A stretch of 64,000 bases of DNA from DASTPP01 sp035762175. GTDB lineage: Bacteria > Myxococcota_A > Polyangia > Polyangiales > Polyangiaceae. A program made the translations under genes and the position numbers. The stretch lies in assembly GCA_035762175.1 (NCBI GenBank), contig DASTPP010000171.1:1-64000 (forward strand), in the 5' to 3' direction. How positions within the stretch are numbered: the first letter of the stretch is position 1; each line of letters opens with the position of its first letter. This document shows, piece after piece, positions 8,419 to 18,815 of the stretch. The notes under the pieces are model-generated. The model saw only the letters and a list, made by a program, of their open reading frames with translations. It had not been told where the DNA came from and ran no database searches.

Positions 8419-9328
8419 CGAAGCGCGCTCTGGCGGGCGGGCGTATCCCCAAATGCTTATCGAAGTAATCCGCGCCGCGCTGCCCGCACGACGTTCGATG
8501 CGGCGAGCGTCGGTCATTCATTCGAGACTGCCGGCCGCGCCGTCACGCCGAGGCCCACCCCGAGCCGGTGGTCGAACGACGAGCGGCGTTCCGTCGCGGG
8601 GCGGCCGGCACTCGAGGGCCCGAACCGAGGCTCGATCGAGCGGCGTCGACGAGCAGCTCGAGCCGGGCCAGCGAAGGTGGTCGGGGCGGGCGAGGTGAGC
8701 GCCGGTCGCTCAGCCCAGCCGCGGCGGTCGGGGGCTATGACATTGCTGTCAGCGTGGCAAAGCGTGCGAGATCATGCGCCTGCCGGGCTTGGCGAGGCCC
8801 GGGCACGCTTTGTGCGAAAGCGAGGGCGTGGCTTGCGTTCGGGCCTGGTCTTCGCTCTGGGTTGAATCTTTTGCGCCGCCCTTCGTCCTACGAAGGGCGT
8901 GGGTCTTTGCTTATGCGAGCTTATAAGGTGATGCCCGCCGGCGCCCTTGCCGCTCGCTGCCCTGGCGCGCGCGCCGCCCCGAAGGGGGCCCCGCCTCTTC
9001 GGCGGGGCGGTACCGAAGCGCCCGAGCTCGCCGGGCGGGTGGGCGAAGATCTCGTACTCCGGCGCCCGTGGCAGCTCGCCCCCCATGGGGCCCGGTTGCA
9101 GAAGGGCGCGGGTGTGCGCTCCGGCCCCCCGCCCGCCCCGGCGGGGGAAGCGTCGGGCGACCCGGCACGTAAGGTGCCGGCGGCGCCGAAAAGCGCTAAA
9201 AGCATCGAACTCACACATCGCGCCGAGGGGCCCCGTGCTCAGCGACGCCCCCGGGCCCGCCGCGACGAAATCATGTTGGGTACAGGCCGGGCAACCTTCG
9301 CCCGGCTCAGGTAAGGAGACAAACGGTC
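8419..9328. other. Gene-free stretch, about 900 bp, rich in hairpins
   Basis: No reading frame here shows a recognisable domain. Several perfect short inverted repeats are present: GCCCTTCGT-CCT-ACGAAGGGC at 8878-8898, GCCCCGCC/GGCGGGGC at 8988-9008 and GCCGGGC/GCCCGGC at 9286-9306. The first is followed by GTGGGTCTTTGCTT and might terminate Lnt transcripts, although it lies 460 bases past the stop. The last sits directly before the ribosome-binding site of the next gene. I searched by eye for tRNA, RNase P and tmRNA signatures and saw none. A structured leader or small RNA is possible but unproven. Confidence 0.45.
9286..9318 (+). promoter_or_regulatory. Leader hairpin and Shine-Dalgarno site of the 9329 gene
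   Basis: A 7-bp perfect stem (GCCGGGC/GCCCGGC, loop AACCTTC, 9286-9306) is followed by AAGGAG at 9313-9318, ten bases before the ATG at 9329. The good ribosome-binding site fixes the start. The hairpin could influence access or mRNA stability, which is inference. Confidence 0.5.
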
Positions 9329-9922
9329 ATGAAGCCTTGGAAGCTCGCACTCTTGGCCCTCATCGGCGCCTTCACCCTCGGCTCGTCGGCCTGTGTCATC
9401 ACGAGCGACGACGACGACGACATCGACGTCGGCGACGACGATGACGACGACGCCGACGGCACGGGCGGCACGGGCACGGGCGGCACGGGCACGGGCGGCA
9501 GCGGCACCGGCGGGTCGGGCACCGGCGGGTCGGGCACCGGCGGGTCGGGCACCGGCGGCACCGGGGGCACGGGCGGCACGGGCGGCAGCGGCGGGCTCTC
9601 CGGCGGCACGGTGGTCGACGACCTGGTCGCCCTCTTCGCCGAGACGAGCGAGGGCGAGCGCTGCCGGATTTGCGCCGAAACCAACTGCCAAGACCAGATC
9701 GACGCCTGCGGCAACCCGAACTCGCTCTGCAGAGATTCGATGATCTGCATTTACAACGACGTCGGGGCCTCGGGCGATAGCGCCAATGTCGATTGCTCGT
9801 TCTCCGCGTGCACCGACCAGTTCGTCGCCGAGCCCGAAATGAACGACTTTGCGGTTTGCATCAGCAACAGCTGCATCAACGAGTGCGGCGTCGACGTCAC
9901 CCAGACCCCGGTCTGCAACTAA
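9329..9922 (+). CDS. Cys-rich secreted lipoprotein with Asp-rich and Gly-Thr/Ser-Gly linker
   Basis: 197-residue exported protein of unknown function. Residues 1-22 are a signal peptide with lipobox-like SSAC. An acidic stretch of repeated Asp follows (about 26-42), then a flexible linker built of GTGGTGTGG and GSGTGG units. The compact C-terminal domain of about 100 residues contains twelve cysteines (CRIC, TNC, DAC, SLC, MIC, VDC, SAC, AVC, NSC, NEC, PVC), an even number suiting disulfide bonds outside the cytoplasm. This architecture, lipid anchor, Gly-Thr linker and Cys-rich tip, is common among myxobacterial surface lipoproteins. The start is fixed by AAGGAG ten bases upstream. The linker-coding DNA is itself a repeat of 9-12 bases and could vary in copy number. 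It stands alone between two gene-free regions. Confidence 0.85.
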   Translation: MKPWKLALLALIGAFTLGSSACVITSDDDDDIDVGDDDDDDADGTGGTGTGGTGTGGSGTGGSGTGGSGTGGSGTGGTGGTGGTGGSGGLSGGTVVDDLVALFAETSEGERCRICAETNCQDQIDACGNPNSLCRDSMICIYNDVGASGDSANVDCSFSACTDQFVAEPEMNDFAVCISNSCINECGVDVTQTPVCN

Positions 9923-9958
9923 GGCGTTCCGCGGGCCTCGGCGAGGCAAAGGCGCCTC

Positions 9959-10000
9959 GGCCGAGCGAAGGGCCGCCCCGAAGCCGCCCTTCGCTCGGCC
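9959..10000 (+). terminator. Strong stem-loop after the Cys-rich lipoprotein gene
   Basis: A perfect 15-bp inverted repeat (GGCCGAGCGAAGGGC / GCCCTTCGCTCGGCC) with a 12-base loop lies 37 bases after the stop at 9922. There is no T-run, so it may be a factor-dependent terminator or 3'-end stabiliser. Confidence 0.6.
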
Positions 10001-10169
10001 CGCGGCAGCCCCCGAGCTCGCCCCACCACCGCCCTCGGGCCCTGGCAATGCCGTTCTCGCCCGGCGGGGGCCATGAATCGGCCAGGCGAGCGTAGGGGCC
10101 CCCACCTGCTACCAGCCGTCGGGCGAGACGAAGACCGCATCGCGGTAGCCTCGCCTCGAGGTCGAGATT

Positions 10170-10600
10170 GCGGGCGTTTGAAAACGACGGGTCAGAGCCA
10201 CCATTTCTGCTCAAAGGTGGCTTTGGGGTGAGTCGGAGGCATCGTCTGCCCCCGAAGGCGGCCCTCAACGATGGGTCAGAGCCACCGTTTGGGGCTAGAG
10301 ACGACCCTCATGGCTGGGTCGAAGCCATCGCCCGGGCTTGCGAGCGACCTCGAGGCATGGCTCGAAGCCATCACTTGAGCTTGCGAGCGACCTCGAGGCA
10401 TGGCTCGGAGCCATCGATTGACGCCGCGAACGACCTCGAGGCATGGCTCGAAGCCTTCGATCGAGCGCATGGACGGCCTCGAGGCATGGGTCGGAGCCTC
10501 GCGGGAAGCCGTGGACGGCCCCGGGCGGCGGGTCGGCACCGTGAGCGAAGCCGCGGACAGCTTCGAAGCATGCGCTCGAGCCCTCGGTCAGGGCCCTCGT
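10170..10600. repeat. Array of about ten imperfect 43-bp tandem repeats
   Basis: Units are spaced 43 bases apart. The landmark CGACCT or its variants falls at 10259, 10302, 10345, 10388, 10431 and 10474, then at 10516 and 10558 (42-base steps). More diverged units lie upstream to about 10190. The best-conserved unit reads CGACCTCGAGGCATGGCTCG followed by AAGCCATC and a variable tail with TTGCGAG. Copies are contiguous with no spacers, so it is not a CRISPR array. Because 43 is not a multiple of three, a repeated protein motif is ruled out. The remaining sequence between 9923 and 10650 shows no gene. Confidence 0.85.
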
Positions 10601-10650
10601 AGGGCGGCGACGGGCGCGAGCCCGTCGGCTTCGGCCCGGGCCCGGGGGCG

Positions 10651-11301
10651 TTAAAGCTTGAGGACCTTCTTCAGGCGCTTGGCGTCGGCGAACATGTCGA
10701 CGTTGGTGAAGACGTAGGTCGCGTTCTGGCGCGGGGCGGAGCGGGCGAGCTCGCCGAGGCGATCGATGGCGGGGTCTTCGTAGCGCGACTTGTGGCCGGC
10801 GGGGCCGGGCATGCGGTAGTAGGCGACGTCGGCCTTGGACATGCCGGCGACGAGCGGATCGCGCGCGGCGATGGCGCCGACCTCGAAGGCCATGGTCTCG
10901 GTCTCGTCGGCGTCCCAGCCCGGGGCGGGCTCGAACACGACGCGCGCGAAGCGCTTGCGCACCGCCGTGAGCAGATCTTTGACGGCGGCCTTGTTGGCGC
11001 GGTTGGGCACGAAGTCGGGCGGGGCGACGAGGATGACGGTGTCGGCGTCGAGCTCGCGCCCGACCGACTCGAGCGTGCGCAGCGCCGTCTCGACGACCAT
11101 GCCGTCCCGGAAGCCCTCTTGCCCGATCTCGCGCGGGCCGAGCATCGCGAAGCGGAAGCCCTCGGGCGCCTCGCGCCGCCAGCGGCGCACCGTGCCCGGG
11201 CCCGGCGCCGCGAGGTGCGTGTCTTGGACCTCGACAAAGAGAAACTCTTTGAAGTAGCGCGTGGCAGGGACGGGAAAGCCAGCACACCCGACCGTAATCA
11301 T
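10651..11301 (-). CDS. DUF72 (YecE-like) family protein
   Basis: 216-residue protein of the DUF72 TIM-barrel-like family, whose biochemical role is not established. Visible family features are the N-terminal ITVGCAGFPVP strand, VEVQDTHLAAP (equivalent of the family's VEVN-T-FY segment), RRWRREAPEGFRFAMLGPREI, and a late Tyr-rich segment YYRMPGP with a C-terminal TYVFTNVDMFADA. It is a little shorter than typical members (about 240-280). ATG at 11301 is preferred over a GTG three codons upstream because it directly precedes ITVG. It begins 15 bases after the end of lptE, so it probably shares the leuS-lptE transcript. In many bacteria holA follows lptE; that place is taken here by this gene. 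Confidence 0.8.
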   Translation of the reverse strand: MITVGCAGFPVPATRYFKEFLFVEVQDTHLAAPGPGTVRRWRREAPEGFRFAMLGPREIGQEGFRDGMVVETALRTLESVGRELDADTVILVAPPDFVPNRANKAAVKDLLTAVRKRFARVVFEPAPGWDADETETMAFEVGAIAARDPLVAGMSKADVAYYRMPGPAGHKSRYEDPAIDRLGELARSAPRQNATYVFTNVDMFADAKRLKKVLKL

Positions 11302-11316
11302 GGCGAGCACACCGTA

Positions 11317-11982
11317 TCACAGTCGCTCGTCGAGCGGCGTGGGCAACCCGAGCACGCGCCCGGCGAGCGCCTCGCCCAGGCGCCGGGCGAGCGAACGCAG
11401 GGCGTCGTCGCGCCGGAGCGTGTCAACACGCAGGTCGGCTTCGGCTGCAACATCGGTCACGACGCGCACGTCGCCCGTGTCGAAGCGGGCCGTGGCGTCG
11501 GGGGCATCTAGCACCCACGCCCGCCCGAGCAAGCCCAGACTGACCCCCCTCGCCAGGGGCTGCCCCCCCACGTCACGAACCCCCGACGAGCGCTCATCAA
11601 CACGCACGAGCTCGACCACGAGCCGCGGATAAGCCCCCCCGCCCAGCCTCGCCTCGCGGGCCAAGGCCACTTGCGCCCCGTACACCGCGTCGCCGACCAA
11701 AGTCACGTCGGGCACCTGCGAGGGGGCCGCCGTCACGCTCAGCTCTCCCGGCGCCGCGGGCAGCGAACGCAGCGGGCGGTAGCCGCAGCCGGCGAGCGTC
11801 GCGCTAAGGCCCCCGAGCGCCGTGCCGGCGCCGGCGGACTTGGCGCCGACCCGGGCGAGCAACGAGCCGAGCCGCGCGAGCGCCGTGCCGAGCCCAGCCA
11901 GGGCCGCGCCGAAGGCAGCGAGGGCGGCTCGGCGGTCGAGCCCGAGGGGCAGAGCGAGCCCAGGGGGCCGCCGCTCGTTCAA
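11317..11982 (-). CDS. lptE: LptE-like LPS-assembly lipoprotein
   Basis: Outer-membrane lipoprotein expected to plug the LptD barrel in lipopolysaccharide export. The diagnostic part is LAGCGYRPL, the lipobox plus the GYxP opening of LptE. It is followed by a short alternating-strand domain (VPDVTLVGDAVYGAQVALAREA, GVSLGLLGRAWVLD, ADLRVDTLRRDDALRSLARRLGEALAGRVL) whose last helix matches family layout. The neighbour supports the call: leuS directly upstream in the same direction is the classic leuS-lptE pair. The start is uncertain. TTG at 11982 gives 221 residues with a long, repetitive Ala/Leu signal region, and a second in-frame TTG lies nearer the lipobox. No ATG or GTG fits. Sequence similarity in this family is low, so context carries much of the weight. 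Confidence 0.72.
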   Translation of the reverse strand: MNERRPPGLALPLGLDRRAALAAFGAALAGLGTALARLGSLLARVGAKSAGAGTALGGLSATLAGCGYRPLRSLPAAPGELSVTAAPSQVPDVTLVGDAVYGAQVALAREARLGGGAYPRLVVELVRVDERSSGVRDVGGQPLARGVSLGLLGRAWVLDAPDATARFDTGDVRVVTDVAAEADLRVDTLRRDDALRSLARRLGEALAGRVLGLPTPLDERL

Positions 11983-12178
11983 CCGGGGCGGAAGGGCCGC
12001 CCCGGTCGGGGGCCGCCGCGGGGGGGGCGTCGGGCGCCCGGGCCGCGACGACGCCGATGCCGTCGGCCCGCACCCCCAGCACCGCACAGAGCCGCGAGGC
12101 TTCGGGTGTCCGGGCGGCGACGCCGATGCCCTCGCCGGCGGCGCCGTCGGTGGCGGCCCGGACGGCGGCGGCGGGCGC

Positions 12179-14863
<2,685 letters not shown>

Positions 14864-14939
14864 GGGGCCCTTTTAGCACGGTGGGCGCCCAGCGTGGCGC
14901 GGCGCGGCAGCCCCGGGGGTTGGGGGTGCACTGTCGGGC

Positions 14940-15085
14940 AGCCCTGGCAGCGTGGGCGCTCGTTGGGCGGCCTCGGCAGCGTGGGCCAGAAGGGCGCTCG
15001 TCGGGCGGCCTCGGCAGCGTGGGCCGGAAGGGCGCTCGTCGGGCGGCCTCGGCAGCGTGGGCCGGAAGGGCGCTCGCCGGGCGGC
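14940..15085. repeat. 38-bp tandem repeats upstream of leuS
   Basis: Three nearly identical 38-bp units (GGCAGCGTGGGCC landmark at 14976, 15014 and 15052; unit includes AGAAGGGCGCTCGTCGGGCGG) plus a shortened copy at 14947. They lie just upstream of the leuS start on its coding strand and run into the inverted repeat that follows. No reading frame is indicated. Confidence 0.85.
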
Positions 15086-15202
15086 GCCGGGCCCCGGCTA
15101 CGCCCGACGGACACCCCAAACTCGCCCCCCTTTCGGGGGGCTCAGACAGTGGGGGCCCCGTCCTCTGGGCGTAGCCGGGGCCCGGCGCCGCCCGGCGAGC
15201 GC
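15070..15202. repeat. Perfect 36-bp inverted repeat with nested hairpin
   Basis: The arm at 15070-15105 (begins GCGCTCGCCGGGCGGCGCCG) is the exact reverse complement of 15167-15202. The 61-base centre contains a second perfect stem, GCCCCCC-TTTC-GGGGGGC, at 15124-15141. A transcript in either direction could fold into a very stable cruciform-like structure. It lies between the end of the sulfatase-fold gene (15265) and leuS (14863), both on the minus strand, so it could terminate or attenuate transcription. It could also be a REP/MITE-like element. There is no transposase and no target duplication that I can see. Confidence 0.85.
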
Positions 15203-15264
15203 TCGGAGCGGTTCGCGCGGGGGGGACGGTTCGGGGGGCGTGAGAGCGGGGGGCGCGGGGGGCG

Positions 15265-17583
15265 CTAGTCTTTGGGCTGCGGCTTGACGCGGACCTCGCG
15301 CAGCTTGGCGCGGAACTCGTCGTAGTGGGCGCGGGCCTGGGCGAGCAGGGCCTTGTCGGTGGCGGCGAGGTCGGTCTTCTCGGCGGGGTCGGCGGCGAGG
15401 TCGAAGAGCTGGAACCGGACGCCGGCGAAGACGTAGAGCTTCTTGCCGTCGGGGGAGATGAGGGCGCGGCGCTCTTCGTTGTTGGGGCCGGCGGGCATGT
15501 CGACGAAGACGTCGCGCTCGTCGGCCTGGGCGCCGAAGAGCTCGGGGGCGAGCGAGCGGCCGGAGACGAAGTCGAAGGGGCCGGCGCCTTCGGCCGGCTT
15601 GACGCGCATCAGCTCGAGGGCGGTGGGCACGAGGTCGACGGCGCTGCGGCGGGCCTTGACGCGGCGGGGGGCGGCGCCAGGCGCCTGGATGAGCAGGGGG
15701 ACTTTGACCAGTTCGTCCCAGATTTCGAAGCCGTGGCGGAAGAGTTTGTGCTCGCCGAAGGCCTCGCCGTGGTCGCTGGTGACGATGACGGCGGTGCGCT
15801 GGCCGAAGGGCTGGTCGGCGAGCCAGGCGAGGAGCCGCCCGATGTGCTTGTCGGTGAAGTAGACCTCGTGGTCGTAGGGGCCGCGGCCGGCCTTGCCGAA
15901 GTCGGGCACGTCGGGGTGGCGCAGGTAGTCGGCGTGCGGATCGGGGTAGTGCACCCAGGCGAAGAAGCGTCCGGCGTGGTTGGCCGGATCGCCGAGGCGG
16001 CGGATGGCGGCGTCGGTGAGCTTGTCGCTGGTGCGCGAGGTGTCGGTCTCGGCCTGGGCGCCGGCGCCGGGGAAGGCGCTCATGTCGACGACGTCGAAGC
16101 CGCGGCTCAGGCCGCAGCACTTGTCGAAGTACCAGTGGGCCTGCACGCTGAGGGTGCGCACGCCGGCGGCCTGCAGGCGCTCGGCGAGCATGAGGTCGTC
16201 TTTGGTGAAGCTGTTGAAGTGGCTCCAGCCGCGGTGGGTCTCGGAAGGGTACTTGCCCGAGAGCATGGGGCCGACGCTCTTGCCGGTGTAGCTGGCGAGC
16301 GCGTAAGCGTTCTCGAAGACGACGGCGCGCTCGGCGAGGGCGTCGAGCTGGGGCGAGACCGAGATCGAGGGGTTCTGCGGGTTCTTGTAGCCGACGAAGC
16401 CGAGGTCGCCGCGCAGGGTGTCGACCGTGATGAGCAGGAGGTTCAGGTCGGCCGGCAGGGCGCCCTCGGGCAGGGCGGCGGGCGCGGCGCCGGAGGCCGA
16501 GCCGCCGGGCGCGGGCGCGCCGCCGGCGTTCGCGGCGGGCCGGGCGGAGGCGTCGAGGTCGGCGCCGGAGCAGTCTTCGTCGACGCCGTTGCCGGGCTCG
16601 TCGGGGGCGCTCGGGTAGACGCGGTCGTCGCGGTCGTTGCAGTCGCCGCCGCCGAAGGTGCGGGCGAAGCCGTCGCCGTCGCCGTCGAAGAGGCGCCGGG
16701 CGAGGCCGAGGCCGGCCTTGCCGAGCGGGGCGTCGCGCTCGAGGGCGGCGGCGAGCGGGGGCGAGGCGTCGAGCTCGGAGGCGGCGCGCGGGGCGAGGAC
16801 GGAGGGCACGAGCGCGAGGGCGAAGGCGAGCGGCCCGAAGATGGGGCGCAAGAGGCCCGGGCCGAGCGCGGCGCCCGCCGCGACGAGCAGGAGCAGGCCG
16901 GGGCCGCGCAGATCGAGCTCCTGGCGCTTGAGCACGCCCAGCACGCCGAGCGCGCCGCCGCCGCCGCCGGGGGTGCCGGAGGCGATGCCCACGGCGACGA
17001 GGGCCGAGACGACGAGCAGCGAGCCCACCCAGGCCGAGAGCGGGTCGGCGCCGACGCGGTCGAGGCGCGAGAGCGGGCCGGCGAGCGAGCCGGCGAGGGC
17101 GGCGGTCAGGAGGGAGAGCGCGAGCGCGCAGCCGACGGCGAAGAGGGCGACGCGCGAGCCGGCCTGGGCGGAGGAGGCGGCCGAGGAGAGCAGCGCGCGC
17201 GTCACGTTGGCGACCGTGACGACCCAGACGAAGGCGGCGAGCGGCGTGAGCAGGCCGAAGGCGGCGCGGCGGCCGCGGGCGGGCGCGTCGCCGACCCGCA
17301 GGACGCGCCCGACGTCGCGGGGCGCCCAGGCGCGGCGCGGGTCGGCGGCGAGCAGCGCGAGGCCGACGGCGAACGAGACCGCGTAGACGAGCGGCGCGAC
17401 GAGGCCGAAGTCGGCCGAGACGAGCGACGCGTACGAGGCGGCGCCCGGGCCCGGGGCGCGGGCGAAGGCCGCGTCGACGGCGCTCGCGAGCGCGCCGGCG
17501 AGGGCGCCGCCGAGCAGGGCGTGGGCGAGCCTGCGCGCGAGCACGGCGGGGCGAATCGGGGCGGAGGCAGGGGGCTTCATCAT
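15265..17583 (-). CDS. Membrane protein with sulfatase/alkaline-phosphatase-fold domain and MopE-like metal-binding motif
   Basis: 772 residues. The first 265 hold about six hydrophobic helices. Residues 300-342 form a Ca/metal-binding motif of the MopE type (DGDGDGFARTF, GGDCNDRDDRVYP, GNGVDEDCSGADLD) common in myxobacterial secreted proteins. From about 380 comes the sulfatase-family domain: metal ligand Asp388 in LLITVDTLRGD, nucleophile region ASYTGKSVGPMLSGKYP, and the C-terminal metal site TSDHGEAFGEH. The formylglycine motif CxPxR is absent; Thr433 occupies the nucleophile position, as in LtaS- or EptA-type phospho-transferases and in many non-sulfatase members. The substrate is therefore unknown, possibly an envelope glycolipid or phospho-headgroup. 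Its ATG overlaps the Xer recombinase stop (ATGA), indicating translational coupling. Confidence 0.85.
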   Translation of the reverse strand: MMKPPASAPIRPAVLARRLAHALLGGALAGALASAVDAAFARAPGPGAASYASLVSADFGLVAPLVYAVSFAVGLALLAADPRRAWAPRDVGRVLRVGDAPARGRRAAFGLLTPLAAFVWVVTVANVTRALLSSAASSAQAGSRVALFAVGCALALSLLTAALAGSLAGPLSRLDRVGADPLSAWVGSLLVVSALVAVGIASGTPGGGGGALGVLGVLKRQELDLRGPGLLLLVAAGAALGPGLLRPIFGPLAFALALVPSVLAPRAASELDASPPLAAALERDAPLGKAGLGLARRLFDGDGDGFARTFGGGDCNDRDDRVYPSAPDEPGNGVDEDCSGADLDASARPAANAGGAPAPGGSASGAAPAALPEGALPADLNLLLITVDTLRGDLGFVGYKNPQNPSISVSPQLDALAERAVVFENAYALASYTGKSVGPMLSGKYPSETHRGWSHFNSFTKDDLMLAERLQAAGVRTLSVQAHWYFDKCCGLSRGFDVVDMSAFPGAGAQAETDTSRTSDKLTDAAIRRLGDPANHAGRFFAWVHYPDPHADYLRHPDVPDFGKAGRGPYDHEVYFTDKHIGRLLAWLADQPFGQRTAVIVTSDHGEAFGEHKLFRHGFEIWDELVKVPLLIQAPGAAPRRVKARRSAVDLVPTALELMRVKPAEGAGPFDFVSGRSLAPELFGAQADERDVFVDMPAGPNNEERRALISPDGKKLYVFAGVRFQLFDLAADPAEKTDLAATDKALLAQARAHYDEFRAKLREVRVKPQPKD

Positions 17584-18563
17584 GGGTCGACCGGGCGGCG
17601 GGCGAGCGGGTGCGCTTGGTCGTAGACGCGCAGGAGCGCGTCGACCGAGACGTGCGTGTAGCGCTGCGTGGTCGACAGGCTCGAGTGGCCCAAGATCTCT
17701 TGAATCGCCCGCAGGTCGGCCCCGCCCTCGAGCAGGTGCGTCGCGCAGGTGTGCCGCAGCGCGTGCGGGTGCAGGTCGGGCCGCCCGGCGCCGAGCGCGC
17801 CGTAGCGCCGCACCAGCTCTTGCACCCGGCGCACGCCGAGCCGCCGGCCCCGCGGCCCGACGAAGAGCGCCGGCGTCGGGCGCCCCGGCCGCACGAGCTC
17901 GCCCCGCCGGCCGAGCCAGGCGGCGAGCGCCGCGAGCGCCGGCGGCCCCGCCGGCACCAGGCGCTCTTTGTCGCCCTTGCCGCGCACGCGCACGAGCCCC
18001 CGCCCCGCGTCGACGTCGCCGAGATCGAGGCCGGCGAGCTCGCTCACCCGCAGGCCCGAGCCGTAGAGCAGCTCGAGCAGCGCGCGGTCGCGCACGCCCG
18101 CCGCGCTCGCGAGGCCGGGCGTCTCGACCACCTCGTGGGCCTCTTCGACGCTCAGGAAGGTCGGCAGGGGCCTTCGCACCTTCGGCGTCTCGAGCTCGGC
18201 CGCCGGGTTCGTCGAAGCCAAGCCGCGCCGCTCGAGGAAGCGGTAAAATGAGCGCAGCGCGGCCACCTTGCGCGCGACCGTCGAGGCGCCGCGGGCCCGG
18301 GCGAGCGAGGCGAGCCAGGACCTCAGCAGGTACAGGTCGACGTCGGCAACGGCCACCTCGCCGCCCCCCAGCCGCTCGGCGAGGAAGGCGCCGAGCTGCC
18401 CCAGATCGCGGCCGTAGGCCTCGACCGTGCGCGCCGAGCTCGCCCGCTCGTCGCGCAGGTAGGTCAGAAAGAGCGCGCGCGCCTCGCCGAAGCCGGGCCC
18501 CCGCGCCAGGCCGGCGCGCGCCGCGGCCGCCGGCTTCGCAGGCGCTGCAGGTCGCTCTCGCAT
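17580..18563 (-). CDS. Tyrosine site-specific recombinase, XerC/XerD type
   Basis: 327 residues, close to the usual ~300 for XerC/XerD, with an N-terminal SAM-like core-binding domain (about 28-115) and a C-terminal catalytic domain. All active-site residues are visible: Arg172 in GSGLRVSELAGL, Lys196 in RVRGKGDKERLVP, His267 and Arg270 in HPHALRHTCATHLLEGG, His293 in LGHSSLSTTQ and nucleophile Tyr302 in RYTHV. The role inferred from the family is resolution of chromosome dimers at dif near the replication terminus. An integrase of an element is less likely because of the short length and the absence of other mobile genes. Start ATG at 18563 excludes a low-complexity upstream extension. The stop overlaps the start of the sulfatase-fold gene by four bases. 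No dif-like 28-mer was recognised nearby. Confidence 0.88.
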   Translation of the reverse strand: MRERPAAPAKPAAAARAGLARGPGFGEARALFLTYLRDERASSARTVEAYGRDLGQLGAFLAERLGGGEVAVADVDLYLLRSWLASLARARGASTVARKVAALRSFYRFLERRGLASTNPAAELETPKVRRPLPTFLSVEEAHEVVETPGLASAAGVRDRALLELLYGSGLRVSELAGLDLGDVDAGRGLVRVRGKGDKERLVPAGPPALAALAAWLGRRGELVRPGRPTPALFVGPRGRRLGVRRVQELVRRYGALGAGRPDLHPHALRHTCATHLLEGGADLRAIQEILGHSSLSTTQRYTHVSVDALLRVYDQAHPLARRPVDP

Positions 18564-18689
18564 CTCGCAGAAAAGCCTTCTCTGCCGCACTACCACCCCG
18601 GGCGGCGGGAGCGCAACAAGGACCGCCGAGCCTCGCCCGCCGCGCGGCGGGCGGCCAGAAATTGTTCGGCGCCCGCGGGGGCGCCAGGC

Positions 18690-18815
18690 CCCGGGGTCAG
18701 AGCACGCGCACGCCTTCGAGCCGGCGCCCAGCCCCGGGGTCAGAGCACGCACGCGCCTTCGGGCCGGGGCTCGGCCCCGGGGTCAGAGCACGCGCACGCC
18801 TTCGAGCCGGCGCTC
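18690..18815. repeat. Three 43-bp tandem copies of a gene's 3' end, including its stop codon
   Basis: The sequence GGGGTCAGAGCACGCGCACG followed by CCTTCGAGCCGGCG occurs three times with TCAG at 18697, 18740 and 18783. On the minus strand the copy at 18783 supplies the last ten codons and stop (TGA) of the membrane-protein gene. The other two copies lie downstream and repeat the same C-terminal tail and stop outside any complete gene. Confidence 0.88.

Noticed and set aside
10170..10600. Possible CRISPR array
   Set aside because: The 43-bp units are contiguous and degenerate, without unique spacers, and no cas gene is present.
11983..12178. Small gene between leuS and lptE (in-frame continuation after the leuS stop, with repeated DGIGV segments)
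   Set aside because: No ribosome-binding site or recognisable domain; the repeat of GGCATCGGCGTC explains the apparent protein-like pattern.
15265..17583. Formylglycine-dependent sulfatase
   Set aside because: No CxPxR or SxPxR motif; Thr lies at the nucleophile position.
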